Positions 44,481 through 52,457 of a stretch of DNA of 64,000 nucleotides are shown here, piece after piece; position 1 is the first letter of the stretch, and every line of letters begins with the position of its first letter. Under the pieces are notes generated by a model. That model had not been told where the DNA came from and did not search any database. It worked only from the letters and a program-made list of their open reading frames with translations. The stretch is taken from assembly GCF_024506395.1 (NCBI RefSeq), contig NZ_JANIBO010000001.1, positions 434,001 through 498,000 on the forward strand, read 5' to 3'. Origin of the DNA: Cetobacterium sp. NK01. Its GTDB lineage: Bacteria > Fusobacteriota > Fusobacteriia > Fusobacteriales > Fusobacteriaceae. The translations under genes were made by a program, and so were the position numbers.

Positions 44481-46592
44481 TTATAATTTAAATAACATAT
44501 CTTCATATGTTGGTACTGGCCAAATTTTCTTTTCAACCTGATGTTCTAACAGATCTATAATATCTCTTAAACATTTTAATAAAGGTATAATTTCCTTATT
44601 TAAATACACTACCTTTTCATATAAATCTTCTATTTCATTAGCTACTACTAATTGAGATTCTAATTGAGCTAAATAATCTTTCAAACGATTTTTTCCTGCT
44701 AAAAGTTTTATTAAGTGAGCTTTATCTACTGCTAAAAACTCGTCATCTCCTAAAACTTCTCTCAATGAAAGTATACTATTTGATATTTTAGAAGCATATT
44801 CCATTAAAGACGGATATATTTCATTTCTAGCTATTCGAATCATAGAGCTTCCTTCTATATTAATTTGTTTTATATATCTTTCACAGTAAACTAAATATCT
44901 TGCCTCTAACTCTTCTGGAGATAAAACTTTTGCATTTTTAAATAATTCAACTATATTTTCTTGCTTGTATATTTTTAATCCCTCTAAAGTATTTTTTAAA
45001 TTTTTTAATCCTCTTTTTTCTGCTTCAACTTTCCAACTTTCATCATATCCATTTCCATTAAAAAGAATTCTTTTATGTTTTTCATATCTATCTTTTATTA
45101 ATTCAATTATATCCTTTTTTAAATTTTTAGGTTCTTTAGTTTCTAAATAATCAGCATATTCCTTTATTATTGTACCTATTATTGTATTTATTATAAATGT
45201 TGGAGTTGATGCTGATGCACTTGATCCAGGCATTCTAAATTCAAATTTATTTCCAGTAAAAGCAAATGGTGATGTTCTATTTCTATCTGATATATCCTTT
45301 GGTATTCTAGTGAAATTTTTTACACCAAACTCCATATTTTCTTGTGCTTCATTAGTTGGAACAATTTTTCCAATATTTTTTAATATTTCTTCTAATTCTT
45401 CTCCTATAAATACAGAAATTATAGCTGGTGGAGCTTCATGTCCTCCTAATCTATGATCATTTCCTGGTGTTGCACAAGAAGCTCTTAAGACATCAGCATA
45501 TCTATCTATTCCTTCTAATACTGCTGTTAAAAACACTAAAAATTGAAGATTATTTTTTGATAAAGAAGATGGATCTAATAAATTTTCTCCTAGATTTGTT
45601 GACAATGACCAGTTACAATGTTTTCCTGAACCATTTACGCCTTTAAATGGCTTTTCATGTAAAAGTGCGCTTAAATTATGTCTGTCTGCAACTTTTTTGA
45701 TTATATCCATTGTTAATTGATTTTGATCAACAGCAACATTTGCAGTTGTAAACATAAGTGCAATTTCAAATTGATTTGGAGCTACTTCATTATGCTTTGT
45801 TTTAGCCATTATTCCAATTTTCCATAATTCTGCGTCAATTTCATTCATTACTCTTTCAACTTTTTCTTTAATACTTCCGTAATAATGATCGTTTAATTCT
45901 TGTCCCTTTGGTGGTAATGAACCAAATATCGTTCTTCCTGAAAGCATCAAATCTTGACGTTTTTCCCAAAACTTCTTCTCTATTAAAAAATATTCTTGCT
46001 CTAAACCTAAAGTGTTTGTTATTGATGTCACATTAGACTTTGGATCTAATATTTTTTTTAATCTTAATGCTTGCTCTGATATAAAATCTATTGATCTTAA
46101 TAATGGTACTTTTTTATCTAAAGCCATTTGATTATATCCTATAAATGCTGTTGGAATATATAATGATTTCGACAATCCCTCTCCTCTTAAAAACATTGGT
46201 GATTTACAATCCCATGCCGTATAACCTCTTGCTTCAAAAGTTGATCTAACTCCACCATTTGGAAATGATGATGTATCTGCTTCTCCTTTTATAAGCTCTT
46301 TTCCTGAAAATTGCGAAACACAACTTCCATCTGAAGACATAGAAATAAATGAATCATGCTTTTCAGCAGTTAACTCTGTTAATGGTTGGAACCAATGAGT
46401 AAAGTGAGTAGCTCCATTTTCAGTAGCCCAATTTTTAACTGCATTTGCTATTGAGTCTGCAAGTTCTATAGATAACTCTTTTTCTCCATTTTGAACTTTT
46501 TTAAACTCTTTAAAATACGATTCTGGTATTCTGCTTTTTAATTTATCCTCTGTAAAGCAAAATTGTCCAAAAATTTCCAGCATGTTGTTCAT
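44481..46592 (-). CDS. glnN: glutamine synthetase type III
   Basis: A 703-residue GSIII, the large form found in Bacteroides, Fusobacteria, cyanobacteria and some anaerobes, making glutamine from glutamate, ammonia and ATP as a double hexamer. Signatures include THFTHWFQPLT, SSFPNGGVRSTFEARGYTAW, LGLEQEYFLI, AKTKHNEVAPNQFE, GVNGSGKHCNWSLST, LGGHEAPPAIISVF and RNRTSPFAFTGNKFEFR. A GSIII-specific C-terminal helical domain (about 560-703) follows. It has its own strong promoter; the IclR gene upstream ends in a terminator. Confidence 0.97.
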   Translation of the reverse strand: MNNMLEIFGQFCFTEDKLKSRIPESYFKEFKKVQNGEKELSIELADSIANAVKNWATENGATHFTHWFQPLTELTAEKHDSFISMSSDGSCVSQFSGKELIKGEADTSSFPNGGVRSTFEARGYTAWDCKSPMFLRGEGLSKSLYIPTAFIGYNQMALDKKVPLLRSIDFISEQALRLKKILDPKSNVTSITNTLGLEQEYFLIEKKFWEKRQDLMLSGRTIFGSLPPKGQELNDHYYGSIKEKVERVMNEIDAELWKIGIMAKTKHNEVAPNQFEIALMFTTANVAVDQNQLTMDIIKKVADRHNLSALLHEKPFKGVNGSGKHCNWSLSTNLGENLLDPSSLSKNNLQFLVFLTAVLEGIDRYADVLRASCATPGNDHRLGGHEAPPAIISVFIGEELEEILKNIGKIVPTNEAQENMEFGVKNFTRIPKDISDRNRTSPFAFTGNKFEFRMPGSSASASTPTFIINTIIGTIIKEYADYLETKEPKNLKKDIIELIKDRYEKHKRILFNGNGYDESWKVEAEKRGLKNLKNTLEGLKIYKQENIVELFKNAKVLSPEELEARYLVYCERYIKQINIEGSSMIRIARNEIYPSLMEYASKISNSILSLREVLGDDEFLAVDKAHLIKLLAGKNRLKDYLAQLESQLVVANEIEDLYEKVVYLNKEIIPLLKCLRDIIDLLEHQVEKKIWPVPTYEDMLFKL

Positions 46593-46608
46593 AAATCCTC
46601 CCTTTTTT

Positions 46609-46625
46609 GTTCTACATTGTCGAAC
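46609..46625. promoter_or_regulatory. small inverted repeat in the glnN leader
   Basis: GTTC-N9-GAAC lies between the glnN -10 box and its ribosome site. It could be an operator half-site pair, or chance; no known consensus is matched. Confidence 0.25.
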
Positions 46626-46655
46626 GTCATTCTTTAATAAAAAATTGTTATATTT

Positions 46656-46684
46656 ACAATATACTATTTTTATTTTTTTGTCAA
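46656..46684 (-). promoter_or_regulatory. promoter of glnN
   Basis: On the minus strand perfect TTGACA (46679-46684) and TATTGT (46656-46661) are separated by 17 nt, 64 nt before the start codon. Confidence 0.7.
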
Positions 46685-46699
46685 CAAGAAAATAAAAAA

Positions 46700-46717
46700 G
46701 AGGAGTTATTACTCCTC
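46700..46717 (-). terminator. terminator of the IclR-type gene
   Basis: The stem GAGGAGT/ACTCCTC (4-nt loop) is followed on the minus strand by TTTTTTATTTT and overlaps the stop codon of the regulator gene. Confidence 0.85.
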
Positions 46718-47473
46718 TCGTGCTCCTAATTCGAACGATATTTTTTTGCTCATTGCAACCATTTTGGGTGCTAATTGTGGAAGAATATGCATTAATTTCT
46801 CTCTTGTAGCCATTATAGAAGCTGTTCCAACGAATACATTATTAACTTTAAAAATTGGAACAGATATACAATATATTCCTAGTTCAACTTCTGATCTCTC
46901 TAGCGAATACCCATCACTTCTTATTTTATATATTTCTTCTATTAGTGTTTCTCTATCTATTATTGTACTATTTGTATATTTATGCAATAAGTTTTTATTA
47001 AATATTTTATCAATATTTACATCTTTAGAATAAGCCAATGCTAATTTTCCTGATGCTGAGGCATTTAATGGTATTTTAGTAACCGAAGTACTTATTGTAT
47101 AATACATAGAATCTGATTGTACTCTATCAATTAGTTTTAAATGCTCTCTTTTAAAAAGAAATAAATTAACTGTTACTGAAAATTCTTCTGATATCTTAAC
47201 TAAATATTTATGACCTATATTTTTTATTAAAACATCTTCATTTACAATAAAACTTTTTTCTATAAATGCAGGTCCTAATGAATAATTGCTGTTTTTTTCA
47301 CTTTGCTCTAAATATGAATTTTTTAAAAGTGTTGATACTATTCCATGAACAGTACTTTTACTCAAATTTACTTTTTCACTAATTTCTTTCAATGAAAGTT
47401 CATGAACCTCTTCATTAAAGCAGTTCATGATATCGATTGCTCTCTGGATAGATTGTATAGTCTTCCCTTCCAT
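46709..47473 (-). CDS. IclR-family transcriptional regulator
   Basis: A 254-residue regulator. An N-terminal winged helix (about 1-65; LSLKEISEKVNLSKSTVHGIVSTLL) is joined to the IclR effector-binding domain (about 80-250), with the family's ASGKLALAYS and YSLERSEVELGIYCISVPIF segments. Effector and targets are unknown. It lies 12 nt after cvfB and ends in its own terminator, so its position before glnN does not by itself imply control of nitrogen metabolism. Confidence 0.92.
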   Translation of the reverse strand: MEGKTIQSIQRAIDIMNCFNEEVHELSLKEISEKVNLSKSTVHGIVSTLLKNSYLEQSEKNSNYSLGPAFIEKSFIVNEDVLIKNIGHKYLVKISEEFSVTVNLFLFKREHLKLIDRVQSDSMYYTISTSVTKIPLNASASGKLALAYSKDVNIDKIFNKNLLHKYTNSTIIDRETLIEEIYKIRSDGYSLERSEVELGIYCISVPIFKVNNVFVGTASIMATREKLMHILPQLAPKMVAMSKKISFELGAREE

Positions 47474-47484
47474 AAAATCCCCTT

Positions 47485-48330
47485 TTATTTTAATTTAAAA
47501 AAACCTTCTTCTGTTTTTTCAATTTTTTCTTCCTTTAAAAGTCTACCTATTGCTCTTTTAAAAGCTTTTTTACTTATTCCAAAATACTCTTTTATCGCCT
47601 CGGGAGAACTATCATCATTAAATCTGAAATGTGACTTTAATATCTTCATTTTACTTATAATAGCTTCAGCGTCTTTATCCATCTGTACAAATGCTAATTC
47701 TCTTAAAGCTAAATCTAATTTTCCATCTTCTCTTACTCTAATAATTCTAGCTTGAATCTCTTCTCCTACAGAAAACTTTCTAAAACATTCACTATTTGGT
47801 ATCAATCCAAAATATCTATTATCTACTGCTACAAATACTCCAATTTCAGGATTTATTCTATACACAGTTCCTTCTACAAAATCATTTTTCTTATAGTCTT
47901 TATTAGGCATTAAAAAGCTATATATTTTCATTGTTGCAGATAATCTACCTTTACTATCTTCATATATTCCTACTAAAACCTCATCTCCTGCTTTTACATC
48001 TCCTACCATTTGTGCATGAGGTAATAATAACTCTTTTTTTAAACCCCAATCTAAAAATGCTCCTAATTTTTCATTTATATCTGTTACGTATAACTTCCCT
48101 ATTGTTCCAACTGTTAGAGCAGTTTTTCTTAAAGTTGCAGTTAATCTATCTTCTGAATCTCTGTATATCATTACATCTAATTCATCTCCAATATCTAATA
48201 CTTTTCCTTCTAATTCATTATTTGGCAAAAGAATATTATCTTTTGTATCTCCAGTTCCTGCATCTAAATGTGCACCTTTACTACTGAAATTGTTAATTTT
48301 CAATGTTTGTCTTTTTCCTACTTTTATCAT
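47485..48330 (-). CDS. cvfB: CvfB-like S1-domain RNA-binding protein
   Basis: A 281-residue protein with three S1-type beta barrels (about 5-65, 70-135, 147-215; VGTIGKLYVTDINEKLGAFLDWG and FVEGTVYRINPEIGVFVAVD are typical strands) and a C-terminal winged helix (about 220-281; EAIKEYFGISKKAFKRAIGRLLKE). This is the architecture of CvfB/YitL, an RNA-binding factor tied to virulence regulation in staphylococci. ATG at 48330; AAGGAG 8-10 nt upstream. Confidence 0.9.
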   Translation of the reverse strand: MIKVGKRQTLKINNFSSKGAHLDAGTGDTKDNILLPNNELEGKVLDIGDELDVMIYRDSEDRLTATLRKTALTVGTIGKLYVTDINEKLGAFLDWGLKKELLLPHAQMVGDVKAGDEVLVGIYEDSKGRLSATMKIYSFLMPNKDYKKNDFVEGTVYRINPEIGVFVAVDNRYFGLIPNSECFRKFSVGEEIQARIIRVREDGKLDLALRELAFVQMDKDAEAIISKMKILKSHFRFNDDSSPEAIKEYFGISKKAFKRAIGRLLKEEKIEKTEEGFFKLK

Positions 48331-48804
48331 TTTACCTTTCTCCTTACTATTTTACTCCAAATAGTTTCTAAATAAATTAAATTTTTGTCCATTTTATTAC
48401 TAGTTTACACTTTTCATAATTTTTTAATATTTTATAATTAATATAAATATTATCTCACACTTTTCAGTTTTTTCACATAAATTTATATAATTTCAGTTTT
48501 TTCTTTATAATTTTTTTAATTTAAAATTATTAATCGGTTATATCTTTTTATTTTATTATAAAAATATTTTACTACTTCTAAAATAAAAAAACTGTTTATT
48601 ATAGAGTATCAAATTTTACATATTTTTACAATAAAAAATACTTTTTATTAATTCTAAGATATTTCTTATTATAAAATATTATTTTTTATAATATTCATAA
48701 ATTTATATATTGCTCCTTATCTTTTTTAGTTTGTTTTTTAAAAATTTGATTTTATCATATTAATTGTGGTAAACTCGATATTATATTAAATTAGGAGGGA
48801 AAAA
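48331..48804. other. 474-bp intergenic region of extreme AT content
   Basis: This divergent region between cvfB and lysO is nearly all A and T. It contains several imperfect copies of a CACTTTTCA or TTTCAGTTTTTT motif between about 48410 and 48510, but no open frame of note and no recognisable structured RNA. No lysine riboswitch is visible although the gene downstream is a lysine exporter. A weak plus promoter candidate is TTGATT (48746-48751), 18 nt, TAAACT (48770-48775). Confidence 0.6.
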
Positions 48805-49083
48805 ATGTTCAGAATATTACTCTATATTTTCATAATTACCTTTGGATTCTTACTAAGTAAATATCATTTAATACCTTTAAGGTTAAAATTAAAAACTTCA
48901 TTTTTACAAACTTTATCTCTTTTCTTTTTATTAGGAGTTATGGGTTACAAAATTGGAAGTGATGATAAAATTATAAAAGAATTTCCAAACTTAGGTTTTC
49001 AAGCCATTATTATCGCTTGTTTTTCTATTTTAGGTAGTATCCTCATAACTAAAATAATATTTAAAAAAAGAGGTGATAATTAA
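48805..49083 (+). CDS. lysO1: LysO-family lysine exporter, N-terminal subunit
   Basis: A 92-residue protein with three predicted membrane helices. It corresponds to the first third of LysO/YbjE (about 300 residues in E. coli), including the characteristic FFLLGVMGYKIGSDDKII. The stop overlaps the start of the next gene by one base (TAATG), so the two are made together. The pair exports lysine across the inner membrane. Split versions are known in other anaerobes. Symbol is by analogy only. Confidence 0.82.
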   Translation: MFRILLYIFIITFGFLLSKYHLIPLRLKLKTSFLQTLSLFFLLGVMGYKIGSDDKIIKEFPNLGFQAIIIACFSILGSILITKIIFKKRGDN

Positions 49084-49682
49084 TGATTGGAATATTTTTA
49101 TCTATATGTATTGGAGTTGTTATAGGATTATTTTTTCAAACTCCAGCATTATCTACTTCATCTGATTCTTTAATTGATTTGGGATTATGTTTGCTTTTAT
49201 TTTTTGTTGGAATTGATATTGGAGATAACTCTTCTGTTTTTATAAATTTAAAAACATATGGAAAAAAAATTTGGTTTCTTCCTTTTTCCACTATTATTGG
49301 TTCACTTTTAGGTGGTTTTTTAGGTTCCTTATTTCTTCCTATATCTGTAGGTGAAGGATTGGCTATATCTTCTGGATTAGGATGGTACTCTTTGTCAGCT
49401 ATTGAATTGTCTAAAATTAGTGCTGAATTGGGAAGTGTAGCTTTTTTAAGTAATGTCTTTCGTGAAATTTTAGCTATTTTAACAATTCCCCTAATTGCTA
49501 AATCTATTGGAAGTTTTGAATCTATCTCTACTGCTGGAGCTACTGCAATGGATACTTTACTTCCTGTTATAAATAAAAGTAACAGTTCTGATATATCTGT
49601 TATTGCTTTTTTTTCTGGAGTAGTTTTAACTACCTCTGTTCCTATTTTAGTTCCATTAATTGTGAATATTTTTAACCTATAA
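49083..49682 (+). CDS. lysO2: LysO-family lysine exporter, C-terminal subunit
   Basis: A 199-residue membrane protein with about five helices, corresponding to the rest of LysO: LLLFFVGIDIGDNSSVF, IGSLLGGFLGSLFL, GLGWYSLSAIELSKIS and FLSNVFREILAILTIPLIAK, with conserved charged residues in membrane segments. Direct coupling to the preceding 92-residue half and completeness of both halves argue for a true split rather than a broken gene. Confidence 0.85.
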   Translation: MIGIFLSICIGVVIGLFFQTPALSTSSDSLIDLGLCLLLFFVGIDIGDNSSVFINLKTYGKKIWFLPFSTIIGSLLGGFLGSLFLPISVGEGLAISSGLGWYSLSAIELSKISAELGSVAFLSNVFREILAILTIPLIAKSIGSFESISTAGATAMDTLLPVINKSNSSDISVIAFFSGVVLTTSVPILVPLIVNIFNL

Positions 49683-49684
49683 AA

Positions 49685-49714
49685 AAAAGAGCATGTTTGA
49701 AAACATGCTCTTTT
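49685..49714. terminator. bidirectional terminator
   Basis: AAAAGAGCATGTTT, 2-nt loop, AAACATGCTCTTTT, between lysO (plus) and the lipase gene (minus). Confidence 0.92.
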
Positions 49715-51233
49715 AAAATAATATTAAATCATATATATCCTGTATTCTATATGGACTCGGTAATTTTATTTTAAGATTTTCCCAAACCCTTGAAAATGTC
49801 TCTTGATCCATATCCTTTAATTGGTTATAAACTTGTGATTTATATAATATATCTTCTCCACATTTTTTTATAGAATTTAATATCTGAGATTTTATTTTCT
49901 TATAATTCAAATCATTAATTAAAACTAAACTATAATAATCTGCTAGCAGATCTCTTTCTACACAATATTCAAGTGTTAATATCTTTCTTATTACTGTTCC
50001 TAAATAACCTATAGATAAATTTTTGCTAAACATACCTCTTCTTTCTCCTTCTACTTCAATAAAAGGTAAAAAAATATCTTGATAATGATAATCTTGAACT
50101 GATTTTGTAAAAAATAAAAAACTAGAAAAAATAGTTTTCTTCTTTACTTCTTTCTTTAAAAAACATTTATCAACTTGATAAACAGCTCCTATATGAGGAA
50201 AAAGAGAAACAGTTAAATCCTCAGAGTGACAAAAATTAACTATATTTTCTTCATAAACTTTATTAGCTTTAATTTTTCTAATAAAATAGTCCGCCTCAAA
50301 TAATTCGTCTGTCAGATTATCTACTTTAAACAATGCATTAAAGACTCTATCGTTATCTAATAAATTGTTTTTAGTATCTATTGATAACTTTCCTAATAAA
50401 TTCTCAAACTTTGTACTTTTTACAAAACTTTTTATAAAGTTATCATCAATTTGAGGAGAGATTTCTACATTACTTGTAATCAACAATGTACTGCTATCTT
50501 TTATTACTCTTCCTTTTTTTAATTCTTTTAAAAAAAACGATAAATATTCATTTTTAAACTCTACAAAATATTGTTTTTCTATATCATCTAAATTTAGTTT
50601 ATTTAATATTTTATCGTAATTAAAGAAATCTAGTAAATTTATTATTCCATCTCTATTTATACCTACAGCATTCCAAGTACAAGTATAAGGAATAAATCCT
50701 CTTTCTTTATCCACCATTATACTTACAAACTGAGCTATTCCTCCACCCAAAGAGTGTCCTGTTATTGAGATTTTTTCTTTTGGTATCTTGAACTCATCAT
50801 ATATTTTATTAAATACTTCTAATCCATCATAAAATTGAACAGGTTTCACACCTAAGCCAATTTTCAAATCATTTTCTATAAAGTCTTTATATGCATCTTC
50901 TATTGGATATTTTTCACTGCCTCTATAAGCTATTACATATTTATCATATTTTATATTTTTAAAAACTACACTATAAAATCCAGTAGAATCTCTTTCTAAA
51001 TCTGAAGCTCTTTTACTTTCTACATAAAATACTTCCCAATTATGAAGTATATCCTTAAAAAAATCATAAAATAAATATCTTGTTTTAGAATTTGAAAAAT
51101 AAAATCCATCACTGTCTAACTTTAATGAATCGTTCTCTCTATAAATTTGATCTAAATTTTTTCTATAATCCTCTTGAGAAAAATTACAATAAGAGAGTAC
51201 ACTAAGCAACAGATAATCTTTCGCTCTTTGCAT
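49713..51233 (-). CDS. lipase class 3-like alpha/beta hydrolase
   Basis: A 506-residue protein. The central part has YVIAYRGSEKYPIEDAYKDF (oxyanion and aspartate region) and ISITGHSLGGGIAQFVS with the nucleophile serine, as in Lipase_3/Mbeg1-like hydrolases. A candidate catalytic His is in FPHIGAVYQV near residue 358. No signal peptide is apparent, so it is probably cytosolic or released otherwise. The C-terminal 120 residues match nothing I recognise. It closes the dinG-pgpH-ybeY-dgkA operon. Confidence 0.8.
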   Translation of the reverse strand: MQRAKDYLLLSVLSYCNFSQEDYRKNLDQIYRENDSLKLDSDGFYFSNSKTRYLFYDFFKDILHNWEVFYVESKRASDLERDSTGFYSVVFKNIKYDKYVIAYRGSEKYPIEDAYKDFIENDLKIGLGVKPVQFYDGLEVFNKIYDEFKIPKEKISITGHSLGGGIAQFVSIMVDKERGFIPYTCTWNAVGINRDGIINLLDFFNYDKILNKLNLDDIEKQYFVEFKNEYLSFFLKELKKGRVIKDSSTLLITSNVEISPQIDDNFIKSFVKSTKFENLLGKLSIDTKNNLLDNDRVFNALFKVDNLTDELFEADYFIRKIKANKVYEENIVNFCHSEDLTVSLFPHIGAVYQVDKCFLKKEVKKKTIFSSFLFFTKSVQDYHYQDIFLPFIEVEGERRGMFSKNLSIGYLGTVIRKILTLEYCVERDLLADYYSLVLINDLNYKKIKSQILNSIKKCGEDILYKSQVYNQLKDMDQETFSRVWENLKIKLPSPYRIQDIYDLILF

Positions 51234-51252
51234 TATATACCTCCTAAATAAT

Positions 51253-51966
51253 TTAAAATTTTAATAGAGATAAAAATAAATATGTTACTCCCATCCCTAT
51301 TGCGGCTCCTATTATCGTTTCTAAAACTGTATGAATTTTACCCTCTACTCTTGATTGTAAAACTAAAACTAATAAAAATAACGATAAATAAAAAACTCTC
51401 ACATCATGAGTTAGGAAAAATATTCCCATAAATAAAGCTCCTCCTAACGCACTATGTCCACTAGGTATTCCTCCTCTTAATGGAGTTCCTTTTTTAAAAA
51501 AACTTTTAATACCAATTACTAAAACGACTATAAATATAATTATAAAAATAAGAACATTTGCATATGATTCTTTTAATAAATCAAAAAAATTACTAAATTC
51601 ACCTGCTATTCTTTTATGAAATACTAAATACCCAACTATAAGGGCATTACTAGCAGCTATAAAAACTGCACCTGCACCTACATCCTTAGCTCTTTTAGCT
51701 AAAATATTGTATTCTGGAGAAACTAAATCTACAAAACTTTCTATTGCCGTATTTAAAAGCTCTGCAGATAAAACAAGGGCCATACTAATTGATAAAACAA
51801 TTAGTTCCATTCTGCTAACACCTAAAAAAATTGAAATCATTAAAACTAATATTGTACAAAATGCATGGAACTTCATATTTCTTTCAGTTCTAATTGTTTC
51901 TATTATTCCTTCAATAGCAACATTAAAACTTTGTGTTATATCCTGTTTTGTCCCCTTATCCTTCAT
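51253..51966 (-). CDS. undecaprenol/diacylglycerol kinase-PAP2 phosphatase fusion
   Basis: A 237-residue membrane protein made of two parts. Residues 1-120 are a DgkA-type kinase with three helices and the site AELLNTAIESFVD and AKDVGAGAV. Residues about 135-237 are a PAP2-type phosphatase domain with PSGHSALGG (168-176) and SRVEGKIHTVLE (205-216). The first PAP2 motif (K-x6-RP) is degenerate (KKGTPLRGG), and the last acid is Glu instead of Asp. Both domains could act on undecaprenol or its phosphates in the inner membrane. It follows ybeY by 12 nt, as dgkA does in Firmicutes. Confidence 0.88.
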   Translation of the reverse strand: MKDKGTKQDITQSFNVAIEGIIETIRTERNMKFHAFCTILVLMISIFLGVSRMELIVLSISMALVLSAELLNTAIESFVDLVSPEYNILAKRAKDVGAGAVFIAASNALIVGYLVFHKRIAGEFSNFFDLLKESYANVLIFIIIFIVVLVIGIKSFFKKGTPLRGGIPSGHSALGGALFMGIFFLTHDVRVFYLSLFLLVLVLQSRVEGKIHTVLETIIGAAIGMGVTYLFLSLLKF

Positions 51967-51978
51967 ATATTCCTCCCA

Positions 51979-52443
51979 TTAATCTCTAGTATGTCCAAAT
52001 TTTCCTAATATCTCTTCTTCTCTAGCTCTCATTTCTTTTTTATCTTCTTCATCTATATGATCATATCCTAACAAATGAAGTATTCCATGAGTTAAAACAT
52101 AAAAGAACTCTCTTCTAAAAGAGTGATTATACTCATTGCATTGCTCTTCAACTCTTTCTAAAGAAATTATTATATCCCCTAAAGTATCATAAGGTCCTAT
52201 CATATAGTCTTCTGTTTCATGATATGCAAATGATATTACATCTGTTGGTCTATCTTTATCTCTAAAATCTCTGTTTATTCTTTGAATCTCTTCGTTTCCT
52301 ACTAATACTACAGATATATATACTGGTTTTTCAGATTGAAATTCATCATTTAAAACCTCACATATATACTCTTTTACTTCCTCTTCATTTATATATTCGT
52401 TAAATCCATCTATTTCTAAAGAAAAATCTAATACTACTTCCAT
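51979..52443 (-). CDS. ybeY: rRNA maturation endoribonuclease YbeY
   Basis: A 154-residue metalloprotein needed for 16S rRNA 3'-end processing and ribosome quality control. The zinc motif is HGILHLLGYDH, with the conserved RDKDRPTDVISFAY upstream. Length is normal. It lies 14 nt after pgpH, a gene order shared with Firmicutes. Confidence 0.96.
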   Translation of the reverse strand: MEVVLDFSLEIDGFNEYINEEEVKEYICEVLNDEFQSEKPVYISVVLVGNEEIQRINRDFRDKDRPTDVISFAYHETEDYMIGPYDTLGDIIISLERVEEQCNEYNHSFRREFFYVLTHGILHLLGYDHIDEEDKKEMRAREEEILGKFGHTRD

Positions 52444-52457
52444 TTTAACTCCTTACT

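Noticed and set aside
46709-47473. IclR protein as regulator of glutamine synthetase by adjacency
   Set aside because: A terminator and a separate promoter divide the genes; adjacency alone is not evidence.
48331-48804. Lysine riboswitch upstream of the lysine exporter
   Set aside because: None of the conserved, GC-containing L-box segments are visible in this AT-only region.
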